The notes: generated by a model from the letters alone, not told the origin. A DNA stretch of 64,000 nt from Thiomicrorhabdus cannonii (GCF_013391695.1 NZ_JACBGH010000001.1:186001-250000); one strand, 5' to 3'. Numbered from the stretch's first letter, positions 45,040 to 55,567 are shown. Numbers and translations are program-made.

Positions 45040-45543
45040 TCACACCTTATCCACAGCTTGTTCCACAACCAGTCCGAGTGCCATAAAATCCGGCAAGCGT
45101 TGCCTGGGAATGGCGGCGGCAAACGCCGGCAACCCCAGTTGCCGCAAATACACCAGACGGTGCCTGCCCTGCAGGATCCGCAGATGACCCATATCCGAAA
45201 ACGCGGCCTCAAAACAGACGGCAGGAATTTCGCTAGTCAATTGATGTTGCCCCACCCAACGCGCTATTTTGACGCGATGAGATTCGATTTCCGCCTCATA
45301 GGCCGCATCATCCTCACAGCAGGAGGTTGGAAAATCAGCCAGATCATCCGGCACATAATTACAAGGTTCCTGCCGCCAATAAGCCTCCCATTTCAGCATA
45401 TCGACAAGACAGTGCTGATAATCTATCCCCGGCAGGCCGTCACGGCTTTCAACAAAATCAACCGCAAGCGCTTGATCGGCACCTAGCGCCACAAAACCCC
45501 ATAAGGCCCCGTCATCCTGTTGTGTCTTTACCCATCGCATCAT
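45040..45543 (-). CDS. Hypothetical protein with a ParB/Srx-like GRHRL motif
   Basis: About 167 residues, family not known. The C-terminal ILQGRHRLVYLRQLGLP resembles the GxHRL motif of ParB/sulfiredoxin-like nucleotide-binding proteins. Two adjacent Cys (TSCCEDD) precede it. The start is uncertain: tandem ATGs at 45543/45540 lack a good RBS, and upstream sequence reads into the tRNA terminator. The gene lies just after tRNA-Ser on the same strand. Confidence 0.6.
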   Translation of the reverse strand: MMRWVKTQQDDGALWGFVALGADQALAVDFVESRDGLPGIDYQHCLVDMLKWEAYWRQEPCNYVPDDLADFPTSCCEDDAAYEAEIESHRVKIARWVGQHQLTSEIPAVCFEAAFSDMGHLRILQGRHRLVYLRQLGLPAFAAAIPRQRLPDFMALGLVVEQAVDKV

Positions 45544-45561
45544 GACAAAAATCGCAGATAT

Positions 45562-45596
45562 AAAAAAACCCGCAATCAATTTCTCGATTGCGGGTT
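45562..45596 (-). terminator. Intrinsic terminator of tRNA-Ser
   Basis: On the minus strand ACCCGCAATC pairs with GATTGCGGGT, followed by TTTTTTT. It lies 11 nt after the tRNA 3' end. Confidence 0.8.
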
Positions 45597-45606
45597 CTAA
45601 GAATAA

Positions 45607-45697
45607 TGGCGGTGGACTAGGGATTCGAACCCCAGGTAGGCTATAAACCTACAACGGTTTTCAAGACCGCCGCCTTCAACCACTCAGCCAGTCCACC
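45607..45697 (-). tRNA. tRNA-Ser, anticodon UGA
   Basis: 91 nt on the minus strand. The acceptor stem GGTGGAC pairs with GTCCACC; discriminator G and encoded CCA follow. The anticodon loop CTTGAAA gives UGA, a D-arm (CTGGCTGAGTGG) and T-arm GGTTCGAATCC are present, and the long variable arm is that of a class II tRNA. It reads UCA (and UCN by wobble). Confidence 0.95.
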
Positions 45698-45847
45698 TTT
45701 GTTTGATGTGGCGTATTATAGAGGGTCAGCCTAATTTTGCAAGCATCCCGACGGGATTTTTTGCGATATTTTTGAAAATTTTCTTTCAGCCTCTAAAATC
45801 AACAATAAACCCGTGAGCCAACCCATTCGAGCAGGAACATCACCGCC

Positions 45848-46162
45848 ATGAAAACCCGATCCGACCTGTCGCAACGCTGTTATGCGCTTTTAAAAAACAT
45901 TCCGGCCGGCAAGGTCACCACCTACAAGCTGCTGGCCGAGGCGCTCGATACCCAAGCGTATCGGGCGATTGGTCAGATTCTTTCCAAGAATCCGGATTTA
46001 GTGACAGTGCCCTGCCACCGTGTCGTTAAAAGCGATGGTGAAGTCGGCGGTTATGCATCGGGAACAGCCGCCAAAATCGCACTGCTGCAACAAGAAGGGA
46101 TAGAAGTTGTCGACGGACACATCCACAACCTCAGTGCAGTGCTGTATGTATTCAATGAATAG
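45848..46162 (+). CDS. Short MGMT-family protein (alkylated-DNA cysteine transferase)
   Basis: 104 residues, only the C-terminal DNA-binding half of Ogt/AGT: VTTYKLLAEAL, YRAIGQILSKNPD (arginine-finger helix) and the active-site PCHRVV. The acceptor Cys is present, unlike alkyltransferase-like proteins, which have Trp or Ala there. It could transfer methyl groups from O6-methylguanine. Its 3' end converges on serS, with a repeat-built terminator between. Confidence 0.82.
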   Translation: MKTRSDLSQRCYALLKNIPAGKVTTYKLLAEALDTQAYRAIGQILSKNPDLVTVPCHRVVKSDGEVGGYASGTAAKIALLQQEGIEVVDGHIHNLSAVLYVFNE

Positions 46163-46179
46163 CCATCAAAAAACTAAAA

Positions 46180-46198
46180 ACCCGGCCTGCTGAATTTT
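46180..46198 (-). repeat. Interspersed 20-bp repeat, copy 11
   Basis: ACCCGGCCTGCTGAATTTT: reverse-complement copy with CTG for TTG. It shares its AT centre with copy 12. Confidence 0.85.
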
Positions 46199-46212
46199 CA
46201 ACAGGCCGGGTT
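46193..46212 (+). repeat. Interspersed 20-bp repeat, copy 12
   Basis: AATTTTCAACAGGCCGGGTT contains the exact 13-mer; it is fused head-to-head with copy 11. Confidence 0.92.
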
Positions 46213-46244
46213 CACCAAGTTTTAAGCGATTGACTGAAGTCGAT

Positions 46245-47540
<1,296 letters not shown>

Positions 47541-47618
47541 CTAAATTAATAAAATTCGAAAACGGTTGAAAAATTGCGGATTATTCTAACATCAAAAAGC
47601 AACGAGGATTCACAGGCT

Positions 47619-48014
47619 TTACAGCACCCACTGCCGTGCGGCGATAAAGCCCAACCACACCGCCAACAAACAGGCGACAAAGCTCACCGCCATATTAAGC
47701 ACCGCTTTGGAAAGCTCACCCACCTGCAAATACTGCAAGGTCTCGAACGAAAAGGTCGAAAAAGTGGTAAAGGCGCCCAAAAAGCCCACCATAAAAAAGG
47801 CACGCCACTCGTTGGAGGCGCCCAACTTATCCACCAACAACACCGCCAGGAAGCCCATTAAAAACGAACCGAGCACATTGACCGACAGCGTTCCCCAGGC
47901 AAAATCACGTCCCAACCACTGGTAGACCTGGTGCGACATGGCAAAGCGCGACACGGCTCCCAGAGCGCCGCCTGCGGCAATCGCTGTCCAACCCAGTCCT
48001 GTCATACCCAACAT
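47619..48014 (-). CDS. crcB: Fluoride ion channel CrcB (Fluc)
   Basis: 131 residues with four TM segments; GGALGAVSRFAMS, GTLSVNVLGSFLMGF and GFLGAFTTFSTFSFE (Phe-box) are diagnostic of Fluc channels that export fluoride. AAGGGGAAGCC precedes the start. It sits 24 nt after rarA on the same strand, so it shares that transcript; no fluoride riboswitch is visible. Confidence 0.93.
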   Translation of the reverse strand: MLGMTGLGWTAIAAGGALGAVSRFAMSHQVYQWLGRDFAWGTLSVNVLGSFLMGFLAVLLVDKLGASNEWRAFFMVGFLGAFTTFSTFSFETLQYLQVGELSKAVLNMAVSFVACLLAVWLGFIAARQWVL

Positions 48015-48038
48015 GGCTTCCCCTTCTCACTCAAACGC

Positions 48039-49379
48039 TTAATGTTCGTCCCGACGCTTAAAAATGGCATGGGCATTCAATTCACGCAAATGCGCCAACT
48101 TGGCGGCAATTTTGATTTCCAGACCGCGCTCCACCGGCTGATAGTAATCGCGCTCCGCCATCTCTTCCGGAAAATAACACTCGCCTGCCGCAAAGGCTTC
48201 CGGTTCGTCATGCGCATAACGATAACCCTTGCCGTAATCCAACTCCGCCATCAATTTAGTCGGGGCATTACGCAAATGCAACGGCACTTCATAAGAACCG
48301 TGCTCTTTAACATCTTTCAAAACCGCTTTATACGCCATATAAGCCGCGTTGGACTTGGGCGCCACCGCCAGGTAGGTCGCGGCATGCGCCAATGCCAAGT
48401 CCCCTTCCGGCGAACCCAAACGCTCATACGCCTCGGCGGCGTTCACCGCCAACTGCAACGCCTTGGGGTCGGCATTGCCGATCTCTTCGCTGGCCATGCG
48501 GATCAGACGGCGAGCCAGATAACGCGGATCGACTCCGCCGTCCAGCATCCGCACCAACCAATAGAGCGCCGCATTCGGATCGGACCCACGCACCGATTTA
48601 TGCAATGCCGAAATCTGATCGTAAAAGGCTTCACCCCCCTTGTCAAAGCGGCGCACACCGCCTTGCACCACTTCGCGGCAATGGTCGGCCGATAAACTCA
48701 ACAGGCCGGGTTGCCCCTCCACCGCTTCGGCAAAATCCGCCGCTTGCTCCAGCAGGTTCAGCAAGCGCCGGGCATCGCCGTCCGCCGCCTGAATCAACAG
48801 CTCTCTGGCCTTGTCCTCAATCTGCAACGTCTGACCGTCCGCCTGCTGCAAATCGGCCGACAACAAGGCCACACCGCGCACCAGAATCTCCGCCAGCTCG
48901 TCCTCGTCCAAGGAGCGCAATACATACACGCGCGCACGTGACAGCAAGGCATTGTTCAATTCAAACGATGGGTTTTCGGTGGTCGCGCCAATAAAAATAA
49001 AGGTGCCGTCTTCCACAAACGGCAAAAAGGCGTCCTGCTGCGCCTTATTAAAACGGTGTACCTCATCCACAAACAATAGGGTTCCCTGTTTGAACTGCTC
49101 GCGGTGCAAACGTGCCTGTTCCACCGCGGCGCGCACCTCTTTAACGCCGTCCAGCACCGCGGAAAGACTAATAAACTGCAGATCGGACTGTTTGGCAATC
49201 AAGAGCGCCAAGGTCGTTTTACCGGTACCCGGCGGCCCCCAGAACACCATGGAGTGCAGCTTGCCGCTGGCAAACATGCGCGACAACGCACGGTTGGCAC
49301 CAAGCAGATGCGACTGCCCCACATACTCGTCCAAACGGGTCGGGCGCAAACGGTCGGACAAAGGCTGGTAAAGACTCAT
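48039..49379 (-). CDS. rarA: Replication-associated recombination protein RarA
   Basis: 446 residues of an AAA+ clamp-loader-like protein (MgsA/WRNIP1 family) acting at stalled forks. It has RLDEYVGQSHLLG, Walker A GPPGTGKTTLA, Walker B LLFVDEVHRFNK, sensor 1 IGATTENPSFEL and the C-terminal RNAPTKLMAELDYGKGY block. The variable segment after DFAEAV is EGQPGLLSLSADH, encoded by a repeat copy on the opposite strand. It overlaps no neighbour; lolA lies 18 nt upstream. Confidence 0.94.
   Translation of the reverse strand: MSLYQPLSDRLRPTRLDEYVGQSHLLGANRALSRMFASGKLHSMVFWGPPGTGKTTLALLIAKQSDLQFISLSAVLDGVKEVRAAVEQARLHREQFKQGTLLFVDEVHRFNKAQQDAFLPFVEDGTFIFIGATTENPSFELNNALLSRARVYVLRSLDEDELAEILVRGVALLSADLQQADGQTLQIEDKARELLIQAADGDARRLLNLLEQAADFAEAVEGQPGLLSLSADHCREVVQGGVRRFDKGGEAFYDQISALHKSVRGSDPNAALYWLVRMLDGGVDPRYLARRLIRMASEEIGNADPKALQLAVNAAEAYERLGSPEGDLALAHAATYLAVAPKSNAAYMAYKAVLKDVKEHGSYEVPLHLRNAPTKLMAELDYGKGYRYAHDEPEAFAAGECYFPEEMAERDYYQPVERGLEIKIAAKLAHLRELNAHAIFKRRDEH
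48693..48712 (+). repeat. Interspersed 20-bp repeat, copy 13 (inside rarA)
   Basis: TAAACTCAACAGGCCGGGTT has the exact 13-mer, opposite in direction to the gene; on the gene strand it encodes QPGLLSL. Confidence 0.92.
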
Positions 49380-49397
49380 CGGCTTGGCTCAATCAGC

Positions 49398-50024
49398 TTA
49401 AGGCTGCGCATAACCCGGCTGGCCGAGCAAGTCGTAACCGGCCGGCGCGCGGTACACAAAGGTTTGCGCCGGCAGCGTTTGATTCATGGCGATCTGACTA
49501 AAGCGCACCTTGGTGATATTGTCCGGCCCTTGATACATCCACACTTCCTGCATCTGTCCGTCCTTCAAGCCGATTTCGATGCTCTGGAAATAGGTCGCCT
49601 CTTTGGGTTTGAGGTTAAACCACTCCATATTATTGCGGTTTCCGGCAGGGATAATCGTAAAACGGCTCTCGATCGGCTCGTCATACAGCAACCAGCTCAA
49701 CGGAATTTCCGCCTTGATGTCGTTGATCGGGCGCACACTGACCTGCTCCAAATCATCGTCCTGCACCCACAGATTGATGCCGTCCACCACAATCTTCTGC
49801 GGCTGCGGCTTGCGGTACTGCCACACCAGCTTACCCGGACGCTGCAACTCAAAATGGCCAAACGACTCGTTCAGTTGAAACTTCTCCTCATCCGGCTGAA
49901 TCTGCCGGAAATCGGCGCTGAAGGTTTTCAACTGGTTGACATAATCCTGCAACGGATTGGCAAAAACCAGCCCGGAAAAACTCAACAGGCCGGCTAGCAA
50001 CCATCCTTTGAATGAAAACTTCAT
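49398..50024 (-). CDS. lolA: Outer-membrane lipoprotein carrier LolA
   Basis: 208 residues. The signal peptide FKGWLLAGLLSFSGLVFANP leads to the LolA domain (DYVNQLKTFSADFRQIQ, PGKLVWQYRKPQPQKIVVDG, LWVQDDDLEQVSV). It ferries lipoproteins through the periplasm. The start at 50024 is chosen for the signal peptide; frame upstream overlaps the ftsK end. Part of the signal peptide (AGLLSFS) is encoded by a repeat copy. It follows ftsK by 16 nt and precedes rarA by 18 nt: a gene order common in gammaproteobacteria. Confidence 0.92.
   Translation of the reverse strand: MKFSFKGWLLAGLLSFSGLVFANPLQDYVNQLKTFSADFRQIQPDEEKFQLNESFGHFELQRPGKLVWQYRKPQPQKIVVDGINLWVQDDDLEQVSVRPINDIKAEIPLSWLLYDEPIESRFTIIPAGNRNNMEWFNLKPKEATYFQSIEIGLKDGQMQEVWMYQGPDNITKVRFSQIAMNQTLPAQTFVYRAPAGYDLLGQPGYAQP
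49977..49996 (+). repeat. Interspersed 20-bp repeat, copy 14 (inside lolA signal sequence)
   Basis: AAAACTCAACAGGCCGGCTA, one base from the consensus, is antisense to lolA and encodes its hydrophobic residues LAGLLSF. Confidence 0.9.
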
Positions 50025-50040
50025 CACAAATAAAACCCTC

Positions 50041-52659
50041 TTAATCCTGATTTTTAGGTGCCAAGACTTCACGGTTACCGTTGGCCTGCATCGGCGACAC
50101 CACCCCTGCCGACTCCATCGCCTCGACAATCCGTGCCGCGCGGTTGTAACCGATTTTAAAACGGCGCTGAATCAGCGATACCGACACGCGGCGGCCGTGA
50201 ATCACAAACGCCACCGCTTCGTCATAAAGCGCGTCCTGCTCGGCATCGTCAAAGCCTTCATCGCCACCGCCATCGCTACTATGGCCTTGGGTAATGACCT
50301 CCAGATATTGCGGCTCGCCCTGCGACTTAATGAATTCGGCAACGCGATGCACCTCTTCGTCGGTCATAAAGGCGCCATGCACCCGCTTGGGCGAACCGGA
50401 ACCCGGCGGCATAAAGAGCATATCGCCCATGCCCAGCAACTGCTCGGCCCCACCCTGGTCGAGAATGGTGCGCGAGTCGATTTTGGTATTCACCATAAAG
50501 GAGATACGCGTCGGGATATTGGCTTTGATCAGGCCGGTAATCACGTTGACCGACGGACGTTGCGTCGCCAGAATCAGGTGAATCCCGGCGGCACGCGCTT
50601 TCTGAGCGATACGCGCAATCAGCTGCTCCACCTCTTTACCCACCACCATAATCATGTCGGCAAACTCGTCCACCACCACAACAATATACGGCAGCGGCGT
50701 CAAGGTCGGCGGCGCCTCGCCGAGCTCATGGCCGAAATTGGCGACCTGCTGATAGAGCGGATCAATCATCGGCTGGCCTTTGTCGATGGCTGCCTGCACC
50801 TTCTCGTTAAAGCCGGCGATATTGCGCACCCCGACCTTGGCCATGAGCTGATAACGGCGATCCATCTCAAACACACACCAGCGCAGCGCATTGGCGGCAT
50901 CGCTCATGTCGGTGACCACCGGCGTCAGCAGATGCGGAATGCCCTCGTAAATGGAGAGTTCCAGCATTTTCGGGTCGACCATAATCAACCGCACCTGATC
51001 CGGACGGCTCTTGTAAAGCAGGCTCAAAATCATGCTGTTAACGCCGACCGATTTACCCGCACCTGTCGTTCCCGCCACCAGCAGGTGCGGCATTTTGGCG
51101 ATGTCGGCCACCACCGGTTTGCCGGCAATGTCCTTGCCAAGCGCCACGGTCAGCGGCGACACCGAACGCTGGAATTCGTCCGAGGAGAGCACCTCACGGA
51201 AACTCACCAGCTCACGCTGCTCGTTCGGAATCTCGATCCCCACAAACGCTTTGCCGGGAATCACGTCCACCACACGCACCGACTTGACCGACAAGACGCG
51301 CGCCAAATCCTTGGCCAAATTGTTGATCTGACTGACCTTGACACCGGGCGCCGGCAGGATTTCAAAGCGCGTGACCACCGGACCGGGTTGCACCGATTCG
51401 ACTTTCACCGTCACGCCGAACTCCAGTAGGCGCTGTTCCAACAACGACGAAAGCGCCGTGAGGTCTTCGGCCGAGAAGCCCTCTTCGTATTCCGGCGGCG
51501 GATTCAGCAGCTCCAGGCCCGGCAGATCGCCCGACTGCACCACCGGCATGGCGCTGGACGGTTTTTGGCGGGTGCCGACTTTGACATGCGACAAAGGCGC
51601 AGGCGAAGACTCGGCTGCCACCGCGCCTGGCAGAGTGTCGTCATCCAAGGAGGGTTCATCCTGCTCCCACGGCAAGTCGGCCAGATCGTCGTCATTGATG
51701 CGGTGCTCCGGCTCCTTAAGCGCACCCTGCGCCGTTGGTGCGGCTGGCGCCGCTTTGGCGTTATCCGATTTTTTAAACACATCCAGCACCTTGGCGAGAG
51801 CCGGCCTGTTGACTTTTTCAGCGGGTTTTTCTGCGGTATTTTCTAAATTTGCGGCAACACTGGTCTGGATGCGCGGCTGAATCACCACCCGGCCTGCTGA
51901 GTTTTCTGTGACCGTTTTTGGGCTCAAGTTTGGGCTTACGTTGGGTCTCAAGGCGCGCTGTTTAAGCGTGGCAAAACGCTCCGATTCCAACACCTTATCC
52001 TGGAATTGCGCCGACACATACTCGCCCGCCTGCCATGCCAGCCGACCGGTGACCTCGATAATGGTGAGCCAGGAGTAGCTGGTAAACAGACTAAAGGCGA
52101 TGGCAAACAGCACCAGCAACGTCAAGGTCGCCCCCAAGAGATCCACACCTTCCACCAACCAGTTGCTGAATTCATACCCCCACACGCCACCGGCCGAATA
52201 CGGCAGTTCAATCATGCCGCCCTGCGGCTGCATATACAGATTGGCGAGTCCCGCCCCGGCGGAAATCAGCAACAACAAACCGAACAGACTCAGGCCAAAG
52301 CGCACATAATCCAGATCGCTGCCGGAACGGACTTTCAGCGTGACCCAAGCGGCCATCAGGATACCGAACGGAATCAGAAACCCGAAAATACCGAACACAT
52401 AGAGGATGATGGACGCCAGCCACGCCCCGGTTTTGCCACCGTAGTTTTTAAGTTCATGCACGCTGCCGGCGGTATCGAATCCCGGATCATTCGGGTTGTA
52501 GCTGAACAGCACAATAAACAGAAAGAACGCCAACCCGATACAGCTCAGCACCAGCGCATCCTTGAGCACCCAGTTAAAGCGCCCTTTTGTCTGTGAAGCG
52601 GCGGAGGGTCCGGCGGATGAGGTGGTGGCATCGGATGTTTTAACGGGCTTAAAGGTCAT
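50041..52659 (-). CDS. ftsK: DNA translocase FtsK
   Basis: 872 residues. An N-terminal membrane domain has about four TM segments (LVLSCIGLAFFLFIVLFSY; ILYVFGIFGFLIPFGILMA), followed by a Pro/Ala-rich linker (~215-375), the RecA-like motor with Walker A GTTGAGKSVG and Walker B LIMVDPKML, and the C-terminal gamma winged helix (GYNRAARIVEAMESAGVVSP) that reads KOPS. It pumps chromosomes through the division septum. Shorter than E. coli FtsK because the linker is short. Two repeat copies lie in the linker. Upstream of lolA on the same strand. Confidence 0.96.
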   Translation of the reverse strand: MTFKPVKTSDATTSSAGPSAASQTKGRFNWVLKDALVLSCIGLAFFLFIVLFSYNPNDPGFDTAGSVHELKNYGGKTGAWLASIILYVFGIFGFLIPFGILMAAWVTLKVRSGSDLDYVRFGLSLFGLLLLISAGAGLANLYMQPQGGMIELPYSAGGVWGYEFSNWLVEGVDLLGATLTLLVLFAIAFSLFTSYSWLTIIEVTGRLAWQAGEYVSAQFQDKVLESERFATLKQRALRPNVSPNLSPKTVTENSAGRVVIQPRIQTSVAANLENTAEKPAEKVNRPALAKVLDVFKKSDNAKAAPAAPTAQGALKEPEHRINDDDLADLPWEQDEPSLDDDTLPGAVAAESSPAPLSHVKVGTRQKPSSAMPVVQSGDLPGLELLNPPPEYEEGFSAEDLTALSSLLEQRLLEFGVTVKVESVQPGPVVTRFEILPAPGVKVSQINNLAKDLARVLSVKSVRVVDVIPGKAFVGIEIPNEQRELVSFREVLSSDEFQRSVSPLTVALGKDIAGKPVVADIAKMPHLLVAGTTGAGKSVGVNSMILSLLYKSRPDQVRLIMVDPKMLELSIYEGIPHLLTPVVTDMSDAANALRWCVFEMDRRYQLMAKVGVRNIAGFNEKVQAAIDKGQPMIDPLYQQVANFGHELGEAPPTLTPLPYIVVVVDEFADMIMVVGKEVEQLIARIAQKARAAGIHLILATQRPSVNVITGLIKANIPTRISFMVNTKIDSRTILDQGGAEQLLGMGDMLFMPPGSGSPKRVHGAFMTDEEVHRVAEFIKSQGEPQYLEVITQGHSSDGGGDEGFDDAEQDALYDEAVAFVIHGRRVSVSLIQRRFKIGYNRAARIVEAMESAGVVSPMQANGNREVLAPKNQD
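51799..51818 (-). repeat. Interspersed 20-bp repeat, copy 15 (inside ftsK)
   Basis: AGCCGGCCTGTTGACTTTTT, in gene sense AAAAAGTCAACAGGCCGGCT, encodes KVNRPA in the FtsK linker. Confidence 0.87.
51887..51905 (-). repeat. Interspersed 20-bp repeat, copy 16 (inside ftsK)
   Basis: ACCCGGCCTGCTGAGTTTT, in gene sense AAAACTCAGCAGGCCGGGT, encodes ENSAGRV in another frame than copy 15, 70 nt away. Confidence 0.87.
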
Positions 52660-52861
52660 TGAGCGAATCGATTCTCTATAGCAGACTTGGTGGTAATTGG
52701 ATAATAAGTTAGATAATAAGTAGGTTTAACAATGAAAATGGCCGCAAAAGGCTAGTTTATCCAGTAAAAGCTGTTAGAATTTTAGCACAGTGCGAAAGTG
52801 AATAACTTATAAGATTACAACGCGGTTTTACAACATTGCGGTAGACAAAACGGCGTTTTAA

Positions 52862-53830
<969 letters not shown>

Positions 53831-53848
53831 TCGGGTTAACCAAGATTG

Positions 53849-53877
53849 AAACCACCGTCATGCGGTGGTTTTTTTTA
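53849..53877 (+). terminator. Intrinsic terminator of trxB
   Basis: AACCACCG, loop TCAT, GCGGTGGTT and T8. Confidence 0.85.
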
Positions 53878-53898
53878 CCCTGAAATTACCTGGCCGAT

Positions 53899-53916
53899 AC
53901 CCGGCCTGTTGACTTT
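53899..53916 (-). repeat. Interspersed 20-bp repeat, copy 17
   Basis: ACCCGGCCTGTTGACTTT carries the exact 13-mer, between the trxB terminator and the FKBP ribosome-binding site. Confidence 0.92.
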
Positions 53917-53932
53917 AAACAAGGATGAAAGA

Positions 53933-54625
53933 ATGAAAAAAGCGTTATGGCTTGCTCTGGGAATGAGCGCAACGTCACTGGCCTATGCGGCTGAACCCGC
54001 CCTGCAAACCACCGAGCAAAAAGCCAGTTACACCTTGGGCGTGGATTTGGCCAAAAACATGCAACAGCAAGGCCTGCAAATCGATATCAAGGCCTTGACA
54101 CTGGGTATGCAGGACGCTTTCAATCAAAAGCCTTTGCGCTTGACACCAGAAGAGATGCAAACAGCCGTCAATGAAGTGAAAAAAGCGATGATGCAAAAGC
54201 AGATTGAAGCCCATAAACAGCAGGCAGAAGCCAATACCAAAGCCGGTGCGGCTTTCCTGGCGGAAAACAAAACCAAACCCGGCGTTAAAACCACCGCCAG
54301 CGGCCTGCAGTATAAAGTGATTACCGCAGGTAAAGGTCCCTCTCCGACTGAAAACGACAAGATCGTCGCCAACTATCAGGGAGCCTTGCTGAACGGCGAG
54401 GTGTTTGACAGTTCCTTCGAACGCGGTTCACCGATTGAGTTTCAGATGGGCAACGTGATCAAAGGCTGGCAGGAGGCGCTTAAGCTGATGAACGCCGGCG
54501 CAAAATGGGAGGTCTATATTCCTGCTGAACTGGCTTATGGCGAGAAAGGCGCCGGCAACCGCATCGGCCCGAACGAAACGCTGGTCTTCACCATTGAACT
54601 GATTTCATTCGCTAAAGCGGAATAA
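53933..54625 (+). CDS. Periplasmic FKBP-type peptidyl-prolyl isomerase (FkpA/Mip-like)
   Basis: 230 residues: signal peptide (LWLALGMSATSLAYAAEP), N-terminal dimerisation helices (KASYTLGVDLAKNMQQQG then a long helix ~70-115) and a C-terminal FKBP domain (TASGLQYKVITAGKGPSP; VFDSSFERGSPIEF; VIKGWQEALKLM; IPAELAYGEKGAGN; LVFTIELI). It aids folding of secreted proteins. The start at 53933 follows AAGGATGA; the ORF's earlier start lies in the trxB terminator. Confidence 0.92.
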   Translation: MKKALWLALGMSATSLAYAAEPALQTTEQKASYTLGVDLAKNMQQQGLQIDIKALTLGMQDAFNQKPLRLTPEEMQTAVNEVKKAMMQKQIEAHKQQAEANTKAGAAFLAENKTKPGVKTTASGLQYKVITAGKGPSPTENDKIVANYQGALLNGEVFDSSFERGSPIEFQMGNVIKGWQEALKLMNAGAKWEVYIPAELAYGEKGAGNRIGPNETLVFTIELISFAKAE

Positions 54626-54649
54626 TCTTTCCCTGTTATCAGGACAAAA

Positions 54650-54677
54650 AAAACCCGGTTACATTGAACCGGGTTTA
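54650..54677 (+). terminator. Intrinsic terminator of the FKBP gene
   Basis: AAACCCGGTT, loop ACATTG, AACCGGGTTT; A-rich before and TTTAAAT after, so it may act for both strands. Confidence 0.7.
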
Positions 54678-54862
54678 AATGAAGTTGCTCTTCAAGAGGA
54701 GTGTTGGTTAAACAACGAGTTCATAGTAATGCGATTTACTTAACACATCAACATTTTCTTATATTAATTATCCCTGTTTAATTTTGCGCATGAATAAATG
54801 CATCTAATGGTCATTAGCAACCCCTGATATAAAGCCACTTTAACACATTTAATAAAACAAAC

Positions 54863-55180
54863 TTATAAGGCAATATCCGCCAGCGCATAAACTTCGTAAG
54901 CCGGAGTTTCATAAGGATGCGCTTTGAGTAACGCGCTAACTGCGGCGGCAATCAATGCATCTTCGCAGACCATTTCCACCTTGTACTCCTCCACCCGCTC
55001 GACTTCGTTTTGCGAACCGATAAAAGGCCGACTGCCCTCCAATGGCCGGAACTGTCCTGTGCCCAACGCCTCCCAGCTGCAGCAGTCATACTGCCCGATC
55101 CTACCGGCCCCCGCCGCAAACACCGCTTGTTTGACTGTTTCGAGATGTGACGTCGGCACAAAAAAACAAAGTTTATACAT
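54863..55180 (-). CDS. NIF3/YqfO C-terminal-domain-like protein
   Basis: 105 residues, similar to the stand-alone CutA-like domain found at the C terminus or middle of NIF3/YqfO: LCFFVPTSHLETVKQAVFAA, GAGRIGQYDCCSWEALG and LLKAHPYETPAYEVY. Function unknown; likely a small trimeric or dimeric cytosolic protein. It stands alone; its 3' side faces the FKBP terminator across 237 bp without another recognised gene. Confidence 0.82.
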   Translation of the reverse strand: MYKLCFFVPTSHLETVKQAVFAAGAGRIGQYDCCSWEALGTGQFRPLEGSRPFIGSQNEVERVEEYKVEMVCEDALIAAAVSALLKAHPYETPAYEVYALADIAL

Positions 55181-55297
55181 GGTTATTCCCTTAAATTCGC
55201 TACTGATTTAACGTTGTATGTACCTTAGCCCTTACGGCTCGCGTTTAAATTCAATACAATACCGCTGGCTTGTTTTATTTATTCAGGAACGATCGAC

Positions 55298-55567
55298 ATG
55301 ACACCACTTTTAATCACCTATGCCATTATCCTCGGACTCGGCATCGCCTCCATGCTGACCCATATTCATTATTTCGCCAATATCGCGGGTTTTATCGGCG
55401 CCATTGGCTTGATGTTTGTTTTCTTTAAGGATCGGCCCGACGAGGAGACGGCAAGAGACAAGCAACTGCGCCGTTACTGGTACATTGTATGCGCTACCGG
55501 CATTTTCTTCAGCCTGCTTTTCGGCAGCTTATGGAACGACAAAATGGGCGGCATGATGCCTTCCTGA
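55298..55567 (+). CDS. Small hypothetical membrane protein
   Basis: 89 residues with three likely membrane segments (LLITYAIILGLGIASML; YFANIAGFIGAIGLMFVFF; YWYIVCATGIFFSLLFGSLW) separated by a charged loop (KDRPDEETARDKQLRR). No family recognised. CAGGAACG precedes the start. Divergent from the NIF3-like gene. Confidence 0.65.
   Translation: MTPLLITYAIILGLGIASMLTHIHYFANIAGFIGAIGLMFVFFKDRPDEETARDKQLRRYWYIVCATGIFFSLLFGSLWNDKMGGMMPS

Larger units (their letters stand above)
46179..46212. terminator. Terminator formed by overlapping inverted repeat copies
   Basis: AACCCGGCCTGCTGAA pairs with TTCAACAGGCCGGGTT (one C-A mismatch). On the minus strand the stem is followed by TTTTTAGTTTTTT, so it should terminate serS; it also lies at the end of the MGMT gene. 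Confidence 0.75.

Noticed and set aside
49957-51429. 490-codon plus-strand ORF
   Set aside because: It lies antisense to ftsK and lolA, has His/Arg-rich shadow composition and no recognisable domain.
54626-54862. AT-rich 237-bp gap between the FKBP and NIF3-like genes
   Set aside because: Apart from the terminator I see no gene, repeat or RNA structure.
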